From: Streptomyces sp. JJ36
Lineage (GTDB): Bacteria; Actinomycetota; Actinomycetes; Streptomycetales; Streptomycetaceae
Direction: 5' to 3'
Assembly (NCBI RefSeq): GCF_021696945.1
Contig: NZ_JACYHE010000038.1
Location: forward strand, 1-55,459
Length of the DNA: 55,459 bases
This document shows, in pieces, positions 1 through 8,530 of the stretch. The notes beneath the pieces are model-generated. The model saw nothing but the letters and a program-made list of their open reading frames with translations. It made no database searches and was not told where the DNA came from. Within the stretch, counting starts at the first letter, position 1; every line of letters starts with the position of its first letter. The position numbers and the translations under genes are program-made.

Positions 1-1
1 G

Positions 2-19
2 GGACGGCTGCCGCCGTCC
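2..19. terminator. Small hairpin at window edge
   Basis: A perfect 7-bp stem (GGACGGC at 2-8, GCCGTCC at 13-19) with a 4-base loop. It could be the terminator of a gene lying before the window. The rest of 20-235 shows no convincing gene and is the leader of the oxidase operon. Confidence 0.3.
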
Positions 20-235
20 GCTGGGTATCACCGCTCCGGGAGGAGGAAACACCCGCGCGGTGCGGCCGGTGGAACCCGTCTGCGTCCTCCGTCCGGCGGG
101 GTACCGGGACCCTCCGGTGTGTCACCCAGCGTAGTGATCCCGCAGTGCGTAGTGTCCCGGTCACCGCCGGTTGATCTTGCCCGGCGGCTCCGGACGGCAC
201 CGGCTTCGGATACCACGCCAGGGAGGACCGGCATC

Positions 236-898
236 GTGCAGCAGCGAGAGATCTTCGAGCAGGTGTTCACCGTCGAGTCGGTCATGGCCGCGGTGGTGTT
301 CGTCCTGGTGCTGGGTGCGGTGCTCTACGCCGTGTTCCTCCGGCGGGAGAGACGCGGGGTACGGCCCTCACGCCGCTGGGAGCGCAACACCCTGGAGTCG
401 TTCTACCTGGCCGGTCTGGCGGTGGTGGCCGCCTTCCTGGTGGTCTGGACGACCTGGCAGAACAACCGCGACCCGGTGGAGAAGGAGGAGAAGGCGCAGC
501 AGCCCGTGACGGTGGACGTCCTGGCGTTCCAGTGGTGCTGGGCGTTCACCCACCGGGCGGAGGGCGGGGAGCCGCCGGTGGCCTCGGGCGACTGCCGCGA
601 CCGCGACGACCTGCCCGAGCTGGTGGTGCCGACCGGCCGGCCGATCCGCTTCGAGATGACCTCCGAGGACGTGATCCACTCCTTCTGGGTGCCCGAGCTG
701 CGGTACAAGCGGGACGTGTTCCCGGACCACGTGAACACCTTCACCCTGACCCTCGACGAGGAGGGCGAGTGGCTCGGCCGGTGCGCGGAGTTCTGCGGCA
801 ACCGCCACACCCACATGGACTTCCGGCTCCGGGCGGTCTCCCCGGAGGAGTACGAGACGTGGCTGGACACCCATGAGCCCGCGGGCGCGGCCGCGTGA
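236..898 (+). CDS. Cytochrome c oxidase subunit II (alternative copy)
   Basis: This is the CuA-bearing subunit of an aa3-type oxidase; it takes electrons from a c-type cytochrome and passes them to subunit I in the membrane. Two membrane helices (about residues 14-36 and 53-75) are followed by an exported cupredoxin domain. The CuA ligands are visible: H148, then C183, C187, H191 and M194 in the CAEFCGNRHTHM segment. There is no C-terminal cytochrome c domain, so it is aa3 rather than caa3. The 220-residue length is short for actinobacterial CtaC. GTG at 236 was chosen because GGGAGG lies 9 bases upstream; an in-frame start at 119 has no such site and adds an implausible leader. The stop overlaps the start of subunit I (GTGA), which indicates translational coupling. 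Confidence 0.9.
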   Translation: MQQREIFEQVFTVESVMAAVVFVLVLGAVLYAVFLRRERRGVRPSRRWERNTLESFYLAGLAVVAAFLVVWTTWQNNRDPVEKEEKAQQPVTVDVLAFQWCWAFTHRAEGGEPPVASGDCRDRDDLPELVVPTGRPIRFEMTSEDVIHSFWVPELRYKRDVFPDHVNTFTLTLDEEGEWLGRCAEFCGNRHTHMDFRLRAVSPEEYETWLDTHEPAGAAA

Positions 899-2589
899 CG
901 GGCACCACCGAGACCCGCCCCGACTCGTCCCCGGTTCCGGACGGCGGAGCCGCGCCGTCCCTGGCCCCCGGCGGCTGGCTGGGGTGGCTGGGCACCACCG
1001 ATCACAAGCGCATCGGCCTGCTGACGATCTTCACCTCGGTGGGCCTGCTGCTGGGCATGGGCGTGCTGGCGTTGCTGATGCGCAGCCAGCTCGCCCAGCC
1101 GGAGCTGACCGTGCTCGACTCGCACACCTACAACCAGGTGTTCACCATCCACGGCTCGGGGATGATCTACCTGGTCATGACCCCGTTCGCGCTGGGCCTG
1201 GGCGTCTATCTGGTGCCGTTGCAGGTCGGCGCCCCGGCCATCGCCGTTCCGCGGCTGACGCTGCTGGGCTACTGGCTGTACGTGACGGGAGCGGTGGCGA
1301 TGTTCTCCGGCTTCGCGACGAGCGGTGGCGCGCACACCAGCGGATGGTTCTCCTACCCGCCGCTCGCCTCCAGCGCCTACAGCCCGAGCCACGGCTCCGA
1401 CCTGTGGATTCTGGGTGCGTTCCTCTCCGGCAGCGGGATGATCCTGCAGGGCTGGGCGGTGCTGTGGACGGCGCTGCGCAAGCGTGCCCGGGGCATGACG
1501 ATGCTGCGCATGCCGATCTTCTCCTGGTCGATGGTGGCCACCTGCCTGATGGTGGTGGGCTCCTTCCCGGCGCTGCTGGCGGCCATGCTGCTGCTGACGA
1601 TCGGCCGGGCGGACCCGTCGGTCTTCGACCAGAACGTGTGGAACATCGGCTACCAGCACCTGTTCTGGTTCTACGGGCACCCGGTGGTCTACGTGATGTT
1701 CTTCCCGTACCTGGGGGCGGTCGGGGAGGTGCTCGCGGTCTTCTCCGGCCGGCGCTTCTTCGCCTACCGCGGCACGGTGATCTCGCTGCTGGCCTTCGCC
1801 GGGCTGTCGATGAGCGTGTGGGGGCACCACATGTTCGCCACCGGGCAGGCGGAGAACAACTACTACTCGCTGACGTCGATCGTGCTGCTGGTCCCGGCGG
1901 GCATCGAGTACTTCGCGCTGGTCGGGACCATCCTGGGCGGGCGGCTGCGGCTGCAGGGCCCGATGCTGTTCGCCCTGGCCTTCCTGCCGCAGTTCCTCAT
2001 CGGCGGCCTCACCGGCATCATGGTCGGCACCCCGGTCATCGACTACCACGTGACCGACAGTTACTTCGTCGTGGCCCACCTGCACTACGTGCTGTTCGCC
2101 GGGAGCGCCTTCGGCCTGTTCGCCGCGGTCTACTTCTGGTTCCCGAAGATGACCGGCATCATGCTGCGGCACCGGCTCAGCCGGCTGCACTTCTGGCTGC
2201 TGGTCGTCGGCGCGAACCTCACCTTCCTGCCGATGTTCGCGCTCGGCTTCGAAGGCATGCCGCGGCGGGTCTTCACCTATGAGGAGGGCTGGGGCTTCAC
2301 CACCTGGAACCTGCTCTCCAGCATCGGTGCCGCGTTCATCGCCGCCGGGATGGCCACCTTCGCGGTCAATCTCTTCTGGTCGGTGCGCAAACCGCTGCCG
2401 GCGCCCGCCGACCCCTGGAAGGGTCACTCCCTGGAGTGGGCGACCTCCTCTCCCCCGCCCCGCACGAACTTCACCGACGACCATCCGCTGCCGGAGATCC
2501 GCAGCTACGCGCCGCTGCTGGACGAACGGGAGCGGACCGCGGAGCTGACGGCCGGCCCGGCGGCGGCACGCACGGCGACGAGGCGGTGA
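895..2589 (+). CDS. Cytochrome c oxidase subunit I, divergent
   Basis: This is the catalytic haem-copper subunit that reduces O2 to water, a protein of 564 residues with about 12 membrane helices. Metal ligands are intact: H86 (haem a), H262 with Y266 (CuB and cross-linked Tyr), H311-H312 (CuB), H395 (haem a3) and H397 (haem a). Two canonical proton-path residues are not: the D-channel Glu of the GHPEVY motif is V264 (WFYGHPVVY), and the K-channel Lys of the PTGIK motif is E338 (VPAGIEYF). The Asn pair that lines the D channel is also absent (RLTLLGYW). Active-site chemistry is therefore likely kept, while pumping may use another route or be lost. It starts at GTG 895, overlapping the subunit II stop. 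It differs clearly from the usual actinobacterial CtaD and is probably a second, specialised oxidase. Confidence 0.92.
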   Translation: MTGTTETRPDSSPVPDGGAAPSLAPGGWLGWLGTTDHKRIGLLTIFTSVGLLLGMGVLALLMRSQLAQPELTVLDSHTYNQVFTIHGSGMIYLVMTPFALGLGVYLVPLQVGAPAIAVPRLTLLGYWLYVTGAVAMFSGFATSGGAHTSGWFSYPPLASSAYSPSHGSDLWILGAFLSGSGMILQGWAVLWTALRKRARGMTMLRMPIFSWSMVATCLMVVGSFPALLAAMLLLTIGRADPSVFDQNVWNIGYQHLFWFYGHPVVYVMFFPYLGAVGEVLAVFSGRRFFAYRGTVISLLAFAGLSMSVWGHHMFATGQAENNYYSLTSIVLLVPAGIEYFALVGTILGGRLRLQGPMLFALAFLPQFLIGGLTGIMVGTPVIDYHVTDSYFVVAHLHYVLFAGSAFGLFAAVYFWFPKMTGIMLRHRLSRLHFWLLVVGANLTFLPMFALGFEGMPRRVFTYEEGWGFTTWNLLSSIGAAFIAAGMATFAVNLFWSVRKPLPAPADPWKGHSLEWATSSPPPRTNFTDDHPLPEIRSYAPLLDERERTAELTAGPAAARTATRR

Positions 2590-2592
2590 GCG

Positions 2593-2955
2593 ATGCGCCA
2601 TCCGGACTTCGTGGTGGTGGCGGGCTGGGCCGTCTTCAACGGCTTCCTGGCCGGGCTCCTGGGCGTGTACGGGGAGATGCCGCTCGCCCTGTGGACCTTC
2701 GGCTCCGCGGCGGCGTTCATGCTGCTGGTCGCCCTGGCGGTGCTGGTCTCCTCCCGCCGTAGCCCCGCAGGCTCCCTGCACTACCGGCTGCCGGTGGGCG
2801 GGGCGGCGGCCGCGCTGCCCGCGGCGCTGGCCGCGGGGCTGGCCGGGCTGGCGCTCGTCTACGGGCTGTGGCTGCTGGCCCTGGCGGTGCCGCTGGCCGG
2901 CGTCTCCGTCGCGATCGGTCTGCGCCGGGTCGCCACCAAGGGGCAGCACACATGA
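2593..2955 (+). CDS. Small membrane subunit of the oxidase operon
   Basis: A 120-residue protein with about four hydrophobic helices and no soluble domain. Its place just after subunit I, with a 3-base gap, and its size suggest the role of a small subunit IV (CtaF-like) that stabilises the oxidase. I do not recognise it by motif, so this is an inference from context. Its stop overlaps the next start (ATGA), so the four genes from 236 to 3431 form one coupled operon. Confidence 0.75.
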   Translation: MRHPDFVVVAGWAVFNGFLAGLLGVYGEMPLALWTFGSAAAFMLLVALAVLVSSRRSPAGSLHYRLPVGGAAAALPAALAAGLAGLALVYGLWLLALAVPLAGVSVAIGLRRVATKGQHT

Positions 2956-3431
2956 GCGCCGGCCCGGTGGGCATGGCGCTGTCCGGCGGGGCGTTGTCGG
3001 TCGCCGTCCCGGCGCTGGTCCTGGCCACCCGGGACCGGCTGCCCTGGGCACGGGTCACGCTGCCGGCGGGAGTGGCGGGGCCCGGTTTCCTGGTGCTGCA
3101 CGCCCTGGTGGTGCTGGCCATGGGGCTGCGGCACCCCGGACCGGCCGCGGGATGGCTGCTGGAGGCGGTGCTGCTGGCCGGCGGCGTCCTGTTCTGGCTG
3201 CCGGTGCTGGCGCACTCCCGGCACCGGCTCGGCGGTGCCGGCCGCTGCCTCTACCTCTTCCTGGCGGCGCCGTCGCTGGACCTGCCCGCGGTGGTGCTCA
3301 TCGCCCACGGGCACTCCTGGGGCGGCCTGGCCATGATCATCGCGATGCTGCCGCTCGGCGCCGCGGCGCTCCTGGCGACGTGGCGCTGGATCACCGCCGA
3401 GGAACGAGTGGAGGTCGCGCGGACCGCCTGA
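2952..3431 (+). CDS. Short CtaG-like copper/oxidase assembly membrane protein
   Basis: A 159-residue polytopic membrane protein. The stretch LFWLPVLAHSRHRL followed by two helices and an HGHSWGG loop resembles the core of the CtaG family, membrane proteins needed to insert copper and mature cytochrome oxidase. It is about half the usual length, so it may be a reduced form of CtaG or only a small oxidase subunit that has converged on it. The start is ATG 2952, inside the preceding stop. It ends 25 bases before the convergent end of the QcrB gene. Confidence 0.6.
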   Translation: MSAGPVGMALSGGALSVAVPALVLATRDRLPWARVTLPAGVAGPGFLVLHALVVLAMGLRHPGPAAGWLLEAVLLAGGVLFWLPVLAHSRHRLGGAGRCLYLFLAAPSLDLPAVVLIAHGHSWGGLAMIIAMLPLGAAALLATWRWITAEERVEVARTA

Positions 3432-3456
3432 GCCGCGGCCGCCGAGCGGTGGGTGC

Positions 3457-5130
3457 TCAGCGGTCCTCCGCCGCCGGGGTTCGCGCTCCTGGTTCCCGTA
3501 CCGGGGGGTGCTCGGGGCTGTGCTCGGCCGGGTCGGTGAGGATCTCCCGGACGGTGCCGCGTTCCTCGGGGGTGACCGGGAGCGGCACCCGGTCGCGGAA
3601 GTACCAGCGGTGCAGTGCCCGGCGCACCTTCTCCCGGCGTTTCACGGGCATATGCCCGCCGAGGGTGAGCGGCCGGGGCAGGTCGCGGGCGAGTACCAGA
3701 CGCTCCTGCTCCTCGGGGAGCGGGTTGTGCTGGAGGGCGTAGCCGCCGCCCGCGGTGCGGCGTACGACGTCGGTCTCGTCCCCGCGGCGCAGCCGGGCCC
3801 GGTCCTGGGCCTGCAGGCCGAGGCAGACGCGCCGGGTCAGCCAGAACGCGACCACCGGGAAGAGGATCAGCCCGCTGCGGAAGCCCCAGGTCAGCGCCTC
3901 CATGTGGAGGGTGAACACATAGGCGACGACATCCTGCGCGCCGGCGAGCAGCAGTACGGCGTAGAACACGACGCCGGCCACGCCCAGCCCGGTGCGCACC
4001 GGCTGGTTCCGCGGCCGGTCGCACAGGTGGTACTCCCGCCCGCCGCCGTCCACCCAGCGTTCGAAGAGCGGATAGGCGTAGAGCACCGCGAACAGCAGCA
4101 CCGGGATCAGCACGCCCGGGATGAAGACGTCCCAGGGCACGGTGTGGCCCCACAGATTGGTCTCCGCCTGCGGCATGAGGCGCAGGGCTCCCTCGATGAA
4201 GCCGACGTACCAGTCCGGCTGGACATCGATGGAGGCCTTGTTCGGGCGGTAGGGGCCGTAGTTCCAGATCGGGTTGATCTGCATCGTCGCCCCCAGCACG
4301 GCGAGGATGCCGAAGACGCCGAAGAAGAGACCGACGGACTTGGCGGTGTAGCGGGGGTGGAAGGGCGCGCCGATCACGTTGCGGTTCGTGCGGTCCTTCT
4401 CCGCCCACTGGGTGTGCTTCAGGTAGATCACCAGCCCGAGGTGCGCGGCGATCAGCACGATGAGCAGGCCCGGGACGAGCAGCACATGGAGGACGTAGAA
4501 ACGCTCGACGATGTCGTGCCCGGGGTACTGGCCGCCGAAGGTGAACATCGTCAGGTAGGTGCCGATCACGGGGATCGACAGGAGGATGCCCTCGAAGGTG
4601 CGCAGCCCGGTGCCGGAGAGCAGGTCGTCGGCGAGCGAGTAGCCGCAGAAGCCCTCGAACATCGCCAGGGCGAACATCGTCACGCCGATCATCCAGTTGC
4701 CCTCGCGCGGGCGGCGGAAGGCGCCGGTGAAGAAGATGCGCAGCAGGTGCAGGCCGATGGCGGAGAGGAAGAGCAGCGCCGCCCAGTGGTGGATCTGCCG
4801 CATCAGCAGCCCGCCGCGTACGTCGAAGCTCAGGTCCACGGTGGAGGCGTACGCCTCGGAGACGAGGGTGCCCTGCAGCGGCACGTAGGGCCCGGCGTAG
4901 GGGTGTTCCTCCAGGGACGGGGAGAAGAAGAAGGTGAGGAAGACACCGGTCAGCACCAGCACGACGAAGGTGTAGAGGGCGATCTCGCCGAGCAGGAAGG
5001 ACCAGTGGTCGGGGAAGGCCTTGCGCAGGAACTGCCGGCCGGCCTCCACCAGGGGCATCCGCCGGTCCAGCACGACGGCGGTGCGCTCGCCTGTGGTGCG
5101 GGGGCTGCTGACGTCTCGCCGGTCGGGCAC
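3457..5130 (-). CDS. qcrB: Ubiquinol/menaquinol-cytochrome c reductase cytochrome b subunit (QcrB)
   Basis: This is the dihaem cytochrome b of the bc complex, which oxidises menaquinol. It has 557 residues with the long N- and C-terminal extensions usual in actinobacteria. Haem ligands are visible as H114/H128 and H215/H230, and the quinol-site motif PDWY lies at 305-308. GTG at 5130 is preceded by a strong GAGGAGGGAG site. No Rieske (QcrA) or cytochrome c (QcrC) gene is beside it, so it is an extra copy separated from the main qcrCAB operon. It faces the alternative oxidase operon tail to tail, and the two are probably used together. The lone copy may swap into the bcc-aa3 supercomplex under particular conditions. 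Confidence 0.9.
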   Translation of the reverse strand: MPDRRDVSSPRTTGERTAVVLDRRMPLVEAGRQFLRKAFPDHWSFLLGEIALYTFVVLVLTGVFLTFFFSPSLEEHPYAGPYVPLQGTLVSEAYASTVDLSFDVRGGLLMRQIHHWAALLFLSAIGLHLLRIFFTGAFRRPREGNWMIGVTMFALAMFEGFCGYSLADDLLSGTGLRTFEGILLSIPVIGTYLTMFTFGGQYPGHDIVERFYVLHVLLVPGLLIVLIAAHLGLVIYLKHTQWAEKDRTNRNVIGAPFHPRYTAKSVGLFFGVFGILAVLGATMQINPIWNYGPYRPNKASIDVQPDWYVGFIEGALRLMPQAETNLWGHTVPWDVFIPGVLIPVLLFAVLYAYPLFERWVDGGGREYHLCDRPRNQPVRTGLGVAGVVFYAVLLLAGAQDVVAYVFTLHMEALTWGFRSGLILFPVVAFWLTRRVCLGLQAQDRARLRRGDETDVVRRTAGGGYALQHNPLPEEQERLVLARDLPRPLTLGGHMPVKRREKVRRALHRWYFRDRVPLPVTPEERGTVREILTDPAEHSPEHPPVREPGARTPAAEDR

Positions 5131-5264
5131 GTTCTCCCTCCTCGGGGTGCAGCCATGCCACGCGCCCTGCCCGGCCCAAACCCGCGGGCGGCCGCACGGG
5201 TGAACCGGCGGCGGTGGCCGGGCCGGCCCGTTTCGTCCCCGCCCCCGGGGGCACCGGTCGGTCC

Positions 5265-6539
5265 ATGACCCAGCGACACCGGTCCTTCGCGGACCGCACC
5301 GCCGCCCTGGCGGCCGCCGGCTACACCTGGCTGCCCGGACTGCTGCGGCGGGCCGGGACCGACTCCGTACTCACCCGGGTCCTGGGGCGGCCCACCGTGG
5401 GTCTGCACGGCCCGGACGCGGTGCGCTTCTTCTACGACGAGAGCCACGTCCGCCGCCGGGACGCCGCCCCCGACCGGGTCAAGAGCACCCTGTTCGGGCA
5501 CGGGGGCGTACAGGGGCTGGACGGCAGGGAGCACCGGGTGCGGCGGGAGCTGTTCCTGTCCCTGCTCACCCCCGCCGACGCGGTGGCCGACCTGGTGACC
5601 CGCACGGAGGCGGCCTGGGACGAGGCGGTGCACCGGTGGGCACGGCGGGAGCGGATCGTCCTCTTCGACGAGGTGAGCCGGGTGCTGACGCGTGGCGTCT
5701 GCGACTGGGCCGGAGTGCCGGTGGAGCAGGACGACGAGGTGGCACTCGCGCGCGACCTGGTGGCCATGGTGGACGGCTTCGCGGCCGCCGGCCCGCGCCA
5801 CCGGAGGGCCCGGCGGGCCCGTGCCCGGCGGGAGGAGTGGCTGTCCCGTCTCGTGGCGGATCTCCGTGCCGGGCGCGCCTTCGCGCCCGGGCGCGGCGCG
5901 GCGGAGGCCGTGGCACTGCACCGGGACGCGGACGGGGAGCGGCTGCCGCCGCGGGTTGCGGCGGTCGAGTTGCTGAACGTGCTGCGGCCGACCGTGGCGG
6001 TCGCCTGGTTCGCGGCCTTCTCCGCGCATGCCCTGCACCACCGGCCGGAGGTGGCCGACCGGCTGCGGGCGTCGGCACGCTCGGAGGACGTCGCGGACCG
6101 GTCGGGGTACGTGCACGCCTTCGCCCAGGAGGTCCGGCGCTTCTACCCGTTCGCGCCGTTCACCGGCGGGCGGGCGGTGGACGATCTCGACTGGCACGGG
6201 CTGCGGGTGCCGCGTGACGCGCTGATCCTGCTGGACCTGTACGGGCAGGACCACGATCCGCGGTTGTGGACGGAGCCGTACGCCTTCGCCCCGCAGCGCT
6301 TCCTCGCCCGCCCGTTCGGCGGCGAGGCGCTGGTGCCGCAGGGCGGCGGGGACATGCAGACCGGGCACCGGTGTCCCGGGGAACCGGCCACGGTGGCGCT
6401 GCTGCGCGCCCTGGCCGCCCGGCTGGCCCGGCTGCAGTACCGGGTGCCGCGGCAGGACATGCGGATCTCCCTGCGGCGGATGCCCGCGCGGCCGCGCAGC
6501 GGGATGGTGCTGGCCGGGGTGCGGCCGGGGGACGCCTGA
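5265..6539 (+). CDS. Cytochrome P450, CYP152-type fatty acid peroxygenase
   Basis: CYP152 enzymes use H2O2 directly to hydroxylate or decarboxylate fatty acids, without a redox partner. The whole 424-residue protein follows the Bacillus BS-beta pattern. The haem Cys is C370 in GHRCPGE, and the substrate-carboxylate pair is R241-P242 in LLNVLRPTVA. The distal residue is Q83 in GVQGLDG, which in the family goes with hydroxylation (BS-beta has Gln), whereas the alkene-forming OleT has His. ATG 5265 fits the family N-terminus better than the in-frame GTG at 5214. The ribosome site is only a weak GGGGG run. The gene is divergent from qcrB with 134 bases between them. No partner ferredoxin is nearby, as expected for a peroxygenase. 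Confidence 0.9.
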   Translation: MTQRHRSFADRTAALAAAGYTWLPGLLRRAGTDSVLTRVLGRPTVGLHGPDAVRFFYDESHVRRRDAAPDRVKSTLFGHGGVQGLDGREHRVRRELFLSLLTPADAVADLVTRTEAAWDEAVHRWARRERIVLFDEVSRVLTRGVCDWAGVPVEQDDEVALARDLVAMVDGFAAAGPRHRRARRARARREEWLSRLVADLRAGRAFAPGRGAAEAVALHRDADGERLPPRVAAVELLNVLRPTVAVAWFAAFSAHALHHRPEVADRLRASARSEDVADRSGYVHAFAQEVRRFYPFAPFTGGRAVDDLDWHGLRVPRDALILLDLYGQDHDPRLWTEPYAFAPQRFLARPFGGEALVPQGGGDMQTGHRCPGEPATVALLRALAARLARLQYRVPRQDMRISLRRMPARPRSGMVLAGVRPGDA

Positions 6540-6703
6540 GGGGCGGCAAGGCAGCAGCAGGAGAGCGCGAGCCGCCGCCGTGCCGCAGGGAGCACCGGCA
6601 CCCGCCGCGGCGACGGGCGGCGGGAACCCGGACTCCGCACGCATCGGTGTGGCGCTCCCTCGCGTCACGCTGCGCACAGGAACGGTGACACTAGGGTGGG
6701 GTC

Positions 6704-8509
6704 ATGGTGGAGATGCTTCCCCTCGGAGAGTTCTCCGGTGTGGTGTCCCGGCCCTGGGTGCTGCGCGACTACGCGCTCCTCGCGGACGGCGAGCGCGGCG
6801 CCCTGGTGGGGCCGCTCGGGGAGGTCGTCTGGCTGTGCGCCCCGCGCTGGGACAGCGACGCGGTCTTCTCCGCGCTGGTCGGCGGCGCGGGCGAGTACCT
6901 CGTACGGCCGGAGGACCCCTGGCACGTCTGGGGCGGCTACTACGAGAGCGGCACCCTGATCCGGGTGAACCGCTGGGTGACAGGCAACGGTCTGGTGGAG
7001 TGCCGGGAGGCCCTGGCACTGCCCGCCCGGCCCGACCGGCTGGTCCTCCTGCGCCGGGTACGGGCGGTGCGGGACGACGCCCAGGTCGAGCTGCTGCTCG
7101 ACCCCCGGCCGGACTTCGGCAGGTCCGCGATGGCGGGACTGCGCCGGGAGGGCGACCTCTGGTGCGGTCACGGCCGCGGGCTGCGGGTGCGCTGGGCCGG
7201 CGCCGGCGGTGCGGCACCGGCGCCCGGCGGCGGTCTCCGCGCCCGGCTCACCGTCCCCGCCGGGGAGGCGCACGATCTCGTTCTGGAGATCCGTACGGAG
7301 GGCGCGAGCGGCGAGGAGCGCGGGGACGCCCTGCACGCGGGCCGCCTCTGGGAGGAGACCGAGCGGCGGTGGCGGGAGCTGGTGCCCGGCTGCGAGGACC
7401 TGCCCGCGCCGCACGACGCCCGGCAGGCCTACGCCGTCCTGAACGGCCTCACCAGCTCCCACGGCGGCATGGTGGCCGCCGCCACCACCTCGCTGCCGGA
7501 ACGCGCCCGCGCCGGGCGGAACTTCGACTACCGCTACTCCTGGCTGCGGGACCAGGCCTACGCGGGTATCGCCGTGGCCGCGCACGGTGACCACCCGCTG
7601 CTCGGCCGGGCGGTGGACTTCGCCACCGCCCGGGTGCTGGAGGACGGCGAGGCGCTGCACCCCGTCTACACCCCCGACGGAGGCCGGGTGCCGAAGCAGA
7701 CCATGCTGTCGCTGCCGGGCTACCCCGGGGGCAGCGACCGGGTCGGCAATGCGGCCGCCCGGCAGTTCCAGCTCGACAGCTTCGGCGAGGTGCTCCAGCT
7801 CTTCGCGGCCGCCGCCCGCCACCAGCGATGCGACCGGGAGGTGCGGCGGGCGGTCGACGTCGCAGTAACCGCGGTGGGGGCGCACTGGCAGCTCCCCGAG
7901 GCCGGCCTGTGGGAGCTGGAGAAGCGCTGGTGGACCCACTCGCGGCTGAGCGTGGTGACCGGGCTGCGGGCGCTGGCGGCCGCACTGCCCCGGGACCCGG
8001 CGGTCGCCCGGTGGCGGGATCTCGCCGACACCGTCCAGCGGGAGACGCGCCGCCGCTGCCTGCGGTCCGACGGCGCCTGGGGGCGGGCGGAGGACGACCG
8101 GCGGCCCGACGGGGCGCTGCTCCTGCCGCTGGCCCGCGGCTGTCTCGCCCCGGACGACCCGAGCGGGCCGCGCACCCGGCGGCTGGTCGAGCGGGAGCTG
8201 AGTGAGGACGGTTTCGTCTACCGCTTCCAGCACGGCGACCGCCCACTGGGCGAGGCCGAGGGCTCCTTCCTGCTGTGCGGGTTCGCGATGGCCGCTGCGG
8301 CCTGGCGTGAGGACGACCGGGTCGGCGCCTACCGCTGGTTCGAGCGGGGCCGGGCCGCCTGCGGGCCGCCCGGGCTGTTCGCCGAGGAGTACGACATCGG
8401 TCAGCGGCAGCTCCGCGGGAACCTGCCGCAGGCCTTCGTGCACGCGATGCTCCTGGAAGCCTCGGCGCGGCTGCGTGGCTCCCCGGACCCGCCGTCCGGC
8501 GGCTGCTGA
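6704..8509 (+). CDS. Glycoside hydrolase family 15 (glucoamylase/trehalase-like)
   Basis: A 601-residue cytosolic GH15 protein with no signal peptide. The N-terminal beta-sandwich (residues 1 to about 240) leads into the (alpha/alpha)6 barrel with NFDYRYSWLRD at 273-283, the family substrate-binding signature. EAGLWELEKRWWTHS near 399-413 and FAEEYD near 562 mark the regions of the two catalytic glutamates. Bacterial relatives act on trehalose, isomaltose-type or maltose-type glucosides, and the substrate cannot be read from sequence. A TAGGGT box at 6692-6697 ends 6 bases before the ATG, so the message may be leaderless or have a very short leader. It converges with the next gene, with 21 bases between. 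Confidence 0.85.
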   Translation: MVEMLPLGEFSGVVSRPWVLRDYALLADGERGALVGPLGEVVWLCAPRWDSDAVFSALVGGAGEYLVRPEDPWHVWGGYYESGTLIRVNRWVTGNGLVECREALALPARPDRLVLLRRVRAVRDDAQVELLLDPRPDFGRSAMAGLRREGDLWCGHGRGLRVRWAGAGGAAPAPGGGLRARLTVPAGEAHDLVLEIRTEGASGEERGDALHAGRLWEETERRWRELVPGCEDLPAPHDARQAYAVLNGLTSSHGGMVAAATTSLPERARAGRNFDYRYSWLRDQAYAGIAVAAHGDHPLLGRAVDFATARVLEDGEALHPVYTPDGGRVPKQTMLSLPGYPGGSDRVGNAAARQFQLDSFGEVLQLFAAAARHQRCDREVRRAVDVAVTAVGAHWQLPEAGLWELEKRWWTHSRLSVVTGLRALAAALPRDPAVARWRDLADTVQRETRRRCLRSDGAWGRAEDDRRPDGALLLPLARGCLAPDDPSGPRTRRLVERELSEDGFVYRFQHGDRPLGEAEGSFLLCGFAMAAAAWREDDRVGAYRWFERGRAACGPPGLFAEEYDIGQRQLRGNLPQAFVHAMLLEASARLRGSPDPPSGGC

Positions 8510-8530
8510 GCGCCGGCAGCGACGCCCCCG

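Noticed and set aside
403..3051. A very long open frame antisense to the oxidase genes
   Set aside because: It is the GC-rich shadow of the oxidase operon; the translation is Arg/Gln/Pro-rich low complexity with no family resemblance.
3508..5268. A 586-codon frame antisense to qcrB
   Set aside because: Its residues follow the complementary codons of a clear cytochrome b gene, and there is no ribosome site at its start.
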